DNA of 64,000 nt, from positions 288,335 to 352,334 of the forward strand of contig CANMSH010000005.1 of the NCBI GenBank assembly GCA_947500525.1, given 5' to 3'. The translations under genes were made by a program, and so were the position numbers. The notes below the pieces were generated by a model that worked only from the letters and a program-made list of their open reading frames with translations, had not been told where the DNA came from and ran no database searches. Positions 57,564-64,000 of the stretch are shown in pieces. The DNA is from an uncultured Flavobacteriaceae bacterium (GTDB lineage Bacteria; Bacteroidota; Bacteroidia; Flavobacteriales; Flavobacteriaceae). Each line of letters begins with the position of its first letter. Within the stretch, counting starts at the first letter, position 1.

Positions 57564-58907
57564 CTATCCAAAAAGAATATGTAACACCAAGATAATTGCG
57601 ATTCCAATAATACCTTGAAAAAAGGTAGCAACAGTATGACTTTTCAAAGCCGTATTTACTTCCATATCAGAAAATTGACTAACCACCCAAAAGTAACTAT
57701 CATTTATGTGCGATACAGTCATTGCTCCAGCTCCGATTGACAATACTGTCAACGCTTTTTCAAATTCTGATTCTAATCCAAAAGAACCTAATAAAGGAGA
57801 CACAATAGCGGCGGTTGTTATAATGGCTACTGTAGAAGAACCTTGCGCAGTTTTTAGCAGTGCCGCAAGTAAAAACACAACAATCAAACCACTAATTACA
57901 AAAGAACCCTCTGATTGTAAAGTATTCGCCAAATCAGAAGTACGTAAAATAGTACCAAAAGCTCCTCCTGCTCCAGTGACTAAAAGTATACTGCCAGAAT
58001 CCTTTAATCCTTTTTCTATCCATTTGCTTTTAACAGTACTTTTTACCTTTTTAGAGTTTATAAAAATTAGAAAAACACCAAATAACAACGCTATAATCGG
58101 TTCACCACTAAACGCTACGACATTAAAAAGGATGCCTTTACCTAACGGATAAGTTGGGTATTCAGCAATCGATTTCAAGGCAATTAATACAATTGGTAGT
58201 AATAAGGGCATCAAGGTTATCCAAAAACTATGCTTATAATATTTTATTGCACTTTCTTCTTCAGAAACACTCCATGTGTCATCAGTAGTATCTTTATCAT
58301 TATTCAATTTATCTCCTATAAAGACAGCCCAAAAATAGCCCGTTAACGAAACTGGAATTGCAATTGCCAAGCCTAACAACATGACGAGTCCAATATCGGC
58401 TCCAATGACAGCAGCAGCAGCTAATGGTCCTGGAGTTGGAGGCACAAACACATGCGCGGCATATAACCCGGTAGAAAGCGCCACTGCAAATACCACTAAT
58501 TTAATTCCTGTTTTTTTAGAAAGCGTTTTATTTAATGAAGATAAGATGACAAAACCTGAATCGCAAAACACTGGGATGGATATAATAAAGCCAATTATAT
58601 TCATGGCCATAGGTGATCGCTTTGAACTAACTGAATTTAGAATCTTTTCGGCAATCACTTTTGTTCCTCCGCTTTTCTCTAAAAATACGCCAATCGTTGT
58701 ACCAAAAGCAATAATCAAACCTATGCTTGATAATGTTTTCCCAAAACCTTCAACAATGGATCTTATAATCAGTTTGGAATCGAAACCCAACAAGAAACCT
58801 ACAAAAATTGATGTTACGATTAATGAAAAAACAGGGTGGACTTTAAATTTAATAGTTACGAAAATCAGTAAAAAAAGTGCGACAAAAATAATGATCAAAG
58901 TTTCCAT
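57564..58907 (-). CDS. GntP-family gluconate/organic acid permease
   Basis: A 447-residue carrier of about 12 hydrophobic segments. Family blocks include GFGKTLSSIGLIIAFGTTIG, VFVPPTPGPLAAAAVIGADI and LKTAQGSSTVAIITTAAIVS. GntP-type permeases import gluconate, glycerate-like or related sugar acids; the substrate is not determined. It overlaps the stop of the glycerate kinase gene by one base (TAATG), so the two are translationally coupled. It is the last gene of the five-gene operon, which suggests import of a sugar acid or glycerate that the kinase uses. Confidence 0.92.
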   Translation of the reverse strand: METLIIIFVALFLLIFVTIKFKVHPVFSLIVTSIFVGFLLGFDSKLIIRSIVEGFGKTLSSIGLIIAFGTTIGVFLEKSGGTKVIAEKILNSVSSKRSPMAMNIIGFIISIPVFCDSGFVILSSLNKTLSKKTGIKLVVFAVALSTGLYAAHVFVPPTPGPLAAAAVIGADIGLVMLLGLAIAIPVSLTGYFWAVFIGDKLNNDKDTTDDTWSVSEEESAIKYYKHSFWITLMPLLLPIVLIALKSIAEYPTYPLGKGILFNVVAFSGEPIIALLFGVFLIFINSKKVKSTVKSKWIEKGLKDSGSILLVTGAGGAFGTILRTSDLANTLQSEGSFVISGLIVVFLLAALLKTAQGSSTVAIITTAAIVSPLLGSFGLESEFEKALTVLSIGAGAMTVSHINDSYFWVVSQFSDMEVNTALKSHTVATFFQGIIGIAIILVLHILFG

Positions 58908-60043
58908 TAGATAATATTGTGATTTCTTGTTAGATATTCGAATATTGCGGTCTCCACCATCGCTTCGGCATTATCCATGTTATATTGTAGTGACTTAGTA
59001 GAGTCTGCAACTTCAATAATAGCATCCAAGCGAAGGTGTTTCTCATTATCTTCATTTAAACTTTTCTGTCCACATATTGCTAAAACTGGAACATCAAATT
59101 TTTCAGAAAGTTTAGAAACACCCATGATTAACTTTCCTTGCATCGTTTGACTATCAATTTTCCCCTCTCCAGTAATAATCAAATCAATATTTCCACTTTT
59201 TAACATCTCATATGTTTTGCTTTTTTGCAATACATATTCAGCTCCGTCAATGAACATTGCATTGCAAAACACATAAAGTCCATATCCAGCTCCTCCTGCA
59301 GCACCAGTTCCTTCCATCGAATCCACATCCTTTGATAAGTGCTCTTTTACTTTCTCAGACAATTGTTTTAATCCCTTATCTAATTGTCTCACTTCCTCAT
59401 CATTGGCACCTTTCTGTTTAGCGTAGGTATACGCAGCTCCATTCAACCCAGTTAATGGGTTTTTGACGTCGTTTACAGCATAGAATTGAACATTTTTAAG
59501 AGAAAGAACATGTGTTGTATCGATATGATTGACATGTATTAGGTTTTTGCCAATTGGCTGGAGTTCTTGGTTATTTCTATCCAAAAACTTAAATCCAAGA
59601 GCATTTGCAATCCCTATACCTCCATCATTCGTTGCGCTACCACCCAATCCTATGTATATTTTTTTGGCATTATTTAAAAGCGCATGTTTTATCTGCAATC
59701 CTGTACCATAAGTTGATGTTATCAACGGATTTCTTTCATCTGAAGAAAGTAACGAAAGTCCTGAAGCATTCGCCAATTCTATATATGCAGTTTGATGTGT
59801 TTCATTAAACAAATAATAAGAATCTCGCTCCTTCCCAAGTGGATCCTTCGTAACCAACCCTACTCTCTTTATGCTTTCTGTCTGATGAATGGCATCTAAA
59901 AATCCATCACCTCCGTCCGAAACGGCTACATCATAAATGGTGTAACTATCATTAAATTTTTTAATCCCTTTCTTGAGAGCGGCGATTACCTCATAACTGG
60001 TCAAGCTACCTTTAAATTTATCCGGAATTAAAAGTATATTCAT
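58907..60043 (-). CDS. Glycerate kinase (GlxK/GarK family)
   Basis: A 378-residue kinase that phosphorylates D-glycerate to 2-phosphoglycerate, feeding lower glycolysis. The N-terminus MNILLIPDKFKGSLTSYEVI is diagnostic, with the substrate motif SDGGDGFLDAI, and the fold continues with IGLGGSATNDGGIGIANALG. The C-terminal block includes IDLIITGEGKIDSQTMQGKL. It is translated just upstream of the permease (TAATG overlap), and its start lies 52 bp after the nucleotidyltransferase stop. Confidence 0.94.
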   Translation of the reverse strand: MNILLIPDKFKGSLTSYEVIAALKKGIKKFNDSYTIYDVAVSDGGDGFLDAIHQTESIKRVGLVTKDPLGKERDSYYLFNETHQTAYIELANASGLSLLSSDERNPLITSTYGTGLQIKHALLNNAKKIYIGLGGSATNDGGIGIANALGFKFLDRNNQELQPIGKNLIHVNHIDTTHVLSLKNVQFYAVNDVKNPLTGLNGAAYTYAKQKGANDEEVRQLDKGLKQLSEKVKEHLSKDVDSMEGTGAAGGAGYGLYVFCNAMFIDGAEYVLQKSKTYEMLKSGNIDLIITGEGKIDSQTMQGKLIMGVSKLSEKFDVPVLAICGQKSLNEDNEKHLRLDAIIEVADSTKSLQYNMDNAEAMVETAIFEYLTRNHNII

Positions 60044-60095
60044 TAATTAGGCATAAAAGAAATGATCTACAATTTATAAAATTGTTTTAAGACTT

Positions 60096-60968
60096 TTACC
60101 AATCTGATAAATCTATCTTACTAACATAGTTTTTCATTATTAAAATATCTTCCTTAGAAGTTAAATCCGGAACATGTTCAGCAATTGGCAGAACCCTAGT
60201 TGAATTTGGGTGATCATTGATCATATTCAGCAAAGCTGTTGGTAGTTCTTTTTCGTTTCGAAGTTTATGTATCGGACACTTCTTAAGATATTGGAAAAAC
60301 AAGAATCCATCGAATTTAAAAATATTCATACTAACATGCAAAGTACCTTGAGTATCTCTATAATTGTTTAAAACTGATACATCTGGCTTTTCAACTATAT
60401 CTATTAGAGACCCATTGTTATTATAATGGATAACAGCAAACTTCGCAATTTTTTCCTCAGAGAATTTTAAGTGTTTTCTACTATAACCCAGCAAAACATT
60501 TGGGGATTCGTCAAACAATCTAATTGATTTGAATGCTTCTATCGAATAAAAATTATCACTATTACAAACGGTGAATGAATCGGTCTTTAACTCATTGTAT
60601 TGTTTGATAGTTTGATAAACAGCATCTGCCGTACCTAGAGGTTTTTCTCGATCTTTTGGAATATGTTGAATTGCAAAATTTATGGTTAAACCATGATATG
60701 AATTACCAAAGTTATTGTTACCGTAATATGTTTTAAATAAACTATTATCAACTCCGGTAATAATATAGATCGTCTTATATCCAGCTTGTTTTGCATTAAA
60801 TAAGAGATAATCCAGTAAAGGTCTACCAGATTCATCTATAGAAATAAGGCCTTTAGATCGCGTATTTGATTGTTGAATTTCTTCATTGGAAAGATCGGCA
60901 ATTCTACCATGTTCAAGTTTCATTCTTGAAGAGGCTCCTGCTGCTAGTATAATTAAATTTGAATCGAT
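60096..60968 (-). CDS. Sugar nucleotidyltransferase-like protein with no conventional start codon
   Basis: A protein of the NTP-transferase (GT-A) fold that would attach a nucleoside diphosphate to a sugar phosphate. The first ATG is at 60923, but translation upstream in the same frame, back to a TAA at 60977-60975, reads NLIILAAGASSRMKLEHG, the nucleotide-binding signature. It must therefore be translated. That upstream stretch has only ATC/ATT/ATA as possible starts; I placed the start at the ATC at 60968 as an estimate (290 codons). The catalytic domain continues KGLISIDESGRPLLDYLL and CNSDNFYSIEAF. Located 11 bp after the kinase stop. Confidence 0.8.
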   Translation of the reverse strand: MDSNLIILAAGASSRMKLEHGRIADLSNEEIQQSNTRSKGLISIDESGRPLLDYLLFNAKQAGYKTIYIITGVDNSLFKTYYGNNNFGNSYHGLTINFAIQHIPKDREKPLGTADAVYQTIKQYNELKTDSFTVCNSDNFYSIEAFKSIRLFDESPNVLLGYSRKHLKFSEEKIAKFAVIHYNNNGSLIDIVEKPDVSVLNNYRDTQGTLHVSMNIFKFDGFLFFQYLKKCPIHKLRNEKELPTALLNMINDHPNSTRVLPIAEHVPDLTSKEDILIMKNYVSKIDLSDW

Positions 60969-60979
60969 ATTTTTTTAAT

Positions 60980-62065
60980 TTAAATAATTTGAACTCCTTT
61001 TGATACTTCTATTTTATAGGCCGATTTGGCCCCTCCTTTTAACATACCGTCAATTACGGCTTCTTCATTTTCTGGAGTCGAAATAGCTACGATACATCCA
61101 CCACCACCAGAACCCACAATTTTCGCGCCCAACGCTCCACCCTCTTTAGCACCATCAATCATACGATCAATAATTGGAACCGTAATTTTTAAATGTGTTT
61201 TGAGCTCAAAATGATGAGCATCCATCAATTTTCCTAGTCTCTTCAAATTAAGAGGCTCCTCCTGCATTATTGATAAGGCTTCCTTCGTAATAAGATAATT
61301 ATTTATCGCTGCTAAAAAGATAGGTTGCAAACTAGCATCGACCAAATGATAATGCTTGTTATATGTAAGCTTGGTCGCCTTAGCAATGTTAAAATTAGGC
61401 AATTCTCTTCGAACTTGTTCAATTGCATTATTAGCTAAATGACCCAACCTTCCTAACACGCCTAGGGTCTCCTTAGGCACTCCAGACTCACCGATAATCA
61501 ATGAATCTATCGATTGCATAAGTGGTATGTGTGCTCCTGTTATTGTATCTAAAAAAACAGTATCTCCTAAACTAATCGCATACTGATCCATTAGGCCTCC
61601 AGGGGCATTAAATTCTAATACTTCGGCTTCATAAGATAATTTAGCTATAAATGGAGTATTTATGGTATGCGAAGAGCCATAAGCTTCTAGTAGAAAAGTG
61701 ATCCAAGCCACCAGTACCGCAGAGGAACTTGATAAGCCGGCATTCACAGGAATATCACCAGTCACTACTATATCATAACCAACATTTGGTATACAATCAT
61801 ACCGCTCTAGAACATTTAAGGCCGACACAAAATAATCTCGATTTGATGTTGCTTCTATTGGGTTATTTAAATTAATATGACGTTCCTCGTTTATATCGGG
61901 CATCATTATCTTAAATTTATTATGCCCATTTTTTCTCCCTTTCAGTTTTATTGATCTATTTATTGCACAAGCAATAACCGGAAGACCTAAATAATCTTGA
62001 TGATCTCCAAACAAACAAATCCTTCCCGGAGCTACAACCGTAATACTTTCTTTTGATTTTGTCAT
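60980..62065 (-). CDS. GHMP-family sugar kinase (galactokinase-like)
   Basis: A 361-residue kinase expected to phosphorylate a sugar at C1. The N-terminus has APGRICLFGDHQDYLGLPVI, a variant of the galactokinase signature. The ATP loop is PVNAGLSSSSAVLVAW, and the C-terminal motif is GAKIVGSGGGGCIVAIS. The sugar is unknown; galactose, a deoxysugar, galacturonate or a hexosamine are all possible. It lies 1 bp after the GH109-like stop and 11 bp before the nucleotidyltransferase. A kinase plus nucleotidyltransferase is the classic salvage pair for sugar-nucleotide synthesis. Confidence 0.88.
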   Translation of the reverse strand: MTKSKESITVVAPGRICLFGDHQDYLGLPVIACAINRSIKLKGRKNGHNKFKIMMPDINEERHINLNNPIEATSNRDYFVSALNVLERYDCIPNVGYDIVVTGDIPVNAGLSSSSAVLVAWITFLLEAYGSSHTINTPFIAKLSYEAEVLEFNAPGGLMDQYAISLGDTVFLDTITGAHIPLMQSIDSLIIGESGVPKETLGVLGRLGHLANNAIEQVRRELPNFNIAKATKLTYNKHYHLVDASLQPIFLAAINNYLITKEALSIMQEEPLNLKRLGKLMDAHHFELKTHLKITVPIIDRMIDGAKEGGALGAKIVGSGGGGCIVAISTPENEEAVIDGMLKGGAKSAYKIEVSKGVQII

Positions 62066-62066
62066 G

Positions 62067-63428
62067 TTAAAAAGTATCCTTCATCCAGTTATAGGGTCTT
62101 CTTTTTATCCACATTCCTCGTGTAAAATCTGGAAAATTTTGCGGTTCTCCATTATTCGCAATTGATAGCTCCGACAGCGGTGTAATTGCGCTCCAAGCAG
62201 CGGCGTCATATACATCTAACGGAGGTTCTATATTTTGTTTTGCACTTTCAACGAAGGCGTTAATTACAAAAAAATCCATTCCTCCATGACCCGCTCCTTC
62301 TGCGTGTTCACCATATTTTTTCCATAAAGGATGGTCGTATTTTTCTAACCATTCTTTGGAATCATCCCATGCATGCGATTTCTTAGACTGTCCCTCAATA
62401 TATATGCGATCTCCATCTTTTTCCCAAAGTCCTTTTGTTCCTTGAACTCTAAAACCTAATGAGTAGGGTCGTGGTAAATGAACATCATGAGTAACAATAA
62501 TGGTTTCACCATTGGCAGTTTCTATCGTGGAAGTAATGACATCCCCCATTTTAAACTTTATGCTGGCATTAGGGTGATTCTTTCCTCCATTTTTGACTAT
62601 ATAATCATGCATTCCTCTACTTTTTGTAGCATGAGAAGTCATGGACACAAAACGATTCCCTCTATTTACATCAGACATAACTGCTATTGGACCAACACCA
62701 TGAGTTGGATAAACGTCAGCATTTCTAAGTATTGAATGCTGTGTTCTCCATTTAGATTCTGAAATCCCTTTGTCACCAAATTCGACGCCTTTTCCATAGG
62801 CAGATTTCCCATCATTGAGCGTTACAAAGCGTAAATCATGTTGATATCCACATCTAAAATGAATCAATTCACCAAAGATATTTTTCTTGACCATATTAAG
62901 TACAGCCAAAATATCACGGCGATAATTAACATTCTCGAGAATCATTAAATGCGAACCGGTTTCTTCATGTGTATTTACCAAATCCCAACATTCTTCCATG
63001 GTATTTGCCGCCGAAACTTCCACACCAGTATACTTTTCCGCCTTCATAGCATCAACCGACATTCGTGTATGCCATAACCAAGGAGTAGAGATAATAACAG
63101 CATCGACTTCTTTTAATTCTAAGAGGTTTCGATAATCAAAATCATTTTTACCAAAAAATTTCGGAAGTGTTATTTTTTTCTTTTTAAATATACTCTTTAC
63201 TAGATCTATTCTTGCAGTATCTATATCGCATATCGCGGTTATCAATACATCATCTCTTTGCAAAAGATTATTTAAGTGATTGGTTCCTCTTAAACCTACA
63301 CCTATGAGTCCGATTTTTAACTTTTGCTTAGTATTTATTCCATAAGACAAATGAGGCAATAATGTAATCCCCGCTCCGACAATGGTTGATTTTTTGATAA
63401 AGTTTCTTCTTGAAGATGAGTTAGGCAT
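62067..63428 (-). CDS. Tat-exported Gfo/Idh/MocA protein, GH109-like glycosidase
   Basis: A 453-residue protein with a twin-arginine signal (SSRRNFIKKSTIVGAGITLL). The Rossmann domain (about 35-160) starts LKIGLIGVGLRGTNHLNNLL, and the C-terminal domain holds YPTHGVGPIAVM, GHGGMDFFVINAFVES and LDVYDAAAWSAITPLSE, blocks I know from GH109 alpha-N-acetylgalactosaminidases. Such enzymes use bound NAD+ to cleave GalNAc. It is the first gene of the five-gene operon. Export fits a glycan released outside. A plain oxidoreductase role cannot be excluded. Confidence 0.9.
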   Translation of the reverse strand: MPNSSSRRNFIKKSTIVGAGITLLPHLSYGINTKQKLKIGLIGVGLRGTNHLNNLLQRDDVLITAICDIDTARIDLVKSIFKKKKITLPKFFGKNDFDYRNLLELKEVDAVIISTPWLWHTRMSVDAMKAEKYTGVEVSAANTMEECWDLVNTHEETGSHLMILENVNYRRDILAVLNMVKKNIFGELIHFRCGYQHDLRFVTLNDGKSAYGKGVEFGDKGISESKWRTQHSILRNADVYPTHGVGPIAVMSDVNRGNRFVSMTSHATKSRGMHDYIVKNGGKNHPNASIKFKMGDVITSTIETANGETIIVTHDVHLPRPYSLGFRVQGTKGLWEKDGDRIYIEGQSKKSHAWDDSKEWLEKYDHPLWKKYGEHAEGAGHGGMDFFVINAFVESAKQNIEPPLDVYDAAAWSAITPLSELSIANNGEPQNFPDFTRGMWIKRRPYNWMKDTF

Positions 63429-63773
63429 GGTTATCTACTTTAAAATTCATTTCTAAAGTAGTTAATTCCAGTAAATTCTTTGCTATAAAACAAAAAACAC
63501 ATATTATAAAAAGATAAGTGACTTTTAAAAAGAAAGGCGTTCGAGTGAATATTAAAGGTCTGGTAGACCTTTAACACGAGAAGCGAGCTTGCCGCGCTGG
63601 CTATGGAGTTGTCTTTGTTTTTAATAAAGAGTTCTTTACTACTTTATAATAGTTACCTGAAAATATATTACAAGAAAGTCAAGATATGGGTTTTACTACC
63701 ACCTCTTTGGTGGACTTTTACTAAAAAACAGGTTAGCTAAGATTTAGATTGCAATAGCAAAACATCAGGTATA
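63429..63773. other. Gene-free region with two hairpins upstream of the GH109-like gene
   Basis: No protein gene is seen. A perfect 10-bp hairpin (63552-63561 with 63565-63574) and a 5-bp GC-rich one (63699-63703 with 63709-63713) mark it as structured. The promoter of the five-gene operon should lie nearby but I could not fix it. Confidence 0.5.
63552..63574. repeat. Perfect inverted repeat TTAAAGGTCT/AGACCTTTAA
   Basis: Ten base pairs (63552-63561 with 63565-63574) close a GGT loop. No T-tract follows, so it is not a standard terminator. Confidence 0.6.
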
Positions 63774-63808
63774 AAAAAACACCTATCAAAAAATGATAAG
63801 TGTTTTTT
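63774..63808 (-). terminator. Terminator of the rRNA operon
   Basis: A stem (63774-63788 with 63794-63808) closes a five-base loop. The one plus-strand C/A mismatch becomes a G-U pair in minus-strand RNA, and the minus strand carries a T-tract after it. It lies immediately after the 5S rRNA. Confidence 0.85.
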
Positions 63809-63814
63809 AAAAGA

Positions 63815-63920
<106 letters not shown>

Positions 63921-64000
63921 AAAATTGTGCCGGACTTGATCCGGTATCATTTCAGCTGAACTATCAACTGTATAAAATTGACACATTAAAATAAAAATAT
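63921..64000. other. Presumed 23S-5S rRNA spacer, partial
   Basis: The last 80 bases contain no gene. CCGGA/TCCGG (63930-63934 with 63940-63944) and the palindrome TTCAGCTGAA (63951-63960) are present. The 23S gene is expected beyond position 64000. Confidence 0.6.

Overview
The window is chromosomal DNA from a member of the Bacteroidota, most likely a marine Flavobacteriaceae. The evidence is the low GC content, a SusC/SusD pair, LytTR/LytS-type two-component systems, promoters of the TTTG-N17-20-TAnnTTTG type, weak ribosome binding sites, and many sodium-coupled carriers (DASS, NhaC, NhaD and SSS families). No phage, insertion sequence, CRISPR array or plasmid module was seen. Two tRNA/rRNA features are present: a tRNA-Val near 39.9 kb, and a minus-strand 5S rRNA at the right edge. 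The 5S gene is probably the 3' end of an rRNA operon that lies beyond the window.

Layout. 1-10.4 kb holds housekeeping and envelope genes: a DASS carrier cut by the left edge, lysS, a thioredoxin-like lipoprotein, a membrane LuxR regulator, a tiny Pmp3-type protein, a lipoprotein, lipB, a YejK-type nucleoid protein, a TapB-like protein and an OmpA protein. 10.8-18.7 kb has a LytTR response regulator with a TPR histidine kinase, rnhB, a putative porin, an NhaC antiporter and a DinB-like protein. 18.7-37.9 kb is an amino-sugar (chitin/GlcNAc) utilisation locus. It contains a NagX-like membrane acyltransferase, DUF6526, a very large FG-GAP/ASPIC lipoprotein, SusD, SusC, a sodium:solute symporter, a LytTR regulator/kinase pair, a glucosamine-6-phosphate deaminase fused to a PIG-L deacetylase-like domain, a GH20 hexosaminidase, and a membrane-anchored LytTR protein. 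The susC upstream region carries a perfect 18-bp LacI-type palindrome and a run of 15 G.

38-48 kb contains two unknown membrane or lipoproteins, tRNA-Val, an exbB-exbD-tonB-folC operon, nhaD, a Glu/Leu/Phe/Val dehydrogenase, an acyl-CoA dehydrogenase and truA. 48.6-57.5 kb is a nitrogen block: an outer-membrane porin, a PII protein and an ammonium channel in one unit, followed by gltB and gltD. Together they could take ammonium across both membranes and convert it to glutamate.

57.5-63.4 kb (minus strand) is a tight five-gene operon: a GH109-like secreted glycosidase, a GHMP/galactokinase-like kinase, a sugar nucleotidyltransferase, a glycerate kinase and a GntP-type permease. I cannot name its substrate. 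It is the least familiar gene set here and my best candidate for an undescribed pathway. Its nucleotidyltransferase seems to lack a conventional start codon, because its signature motif lies upstream of the first ATG.
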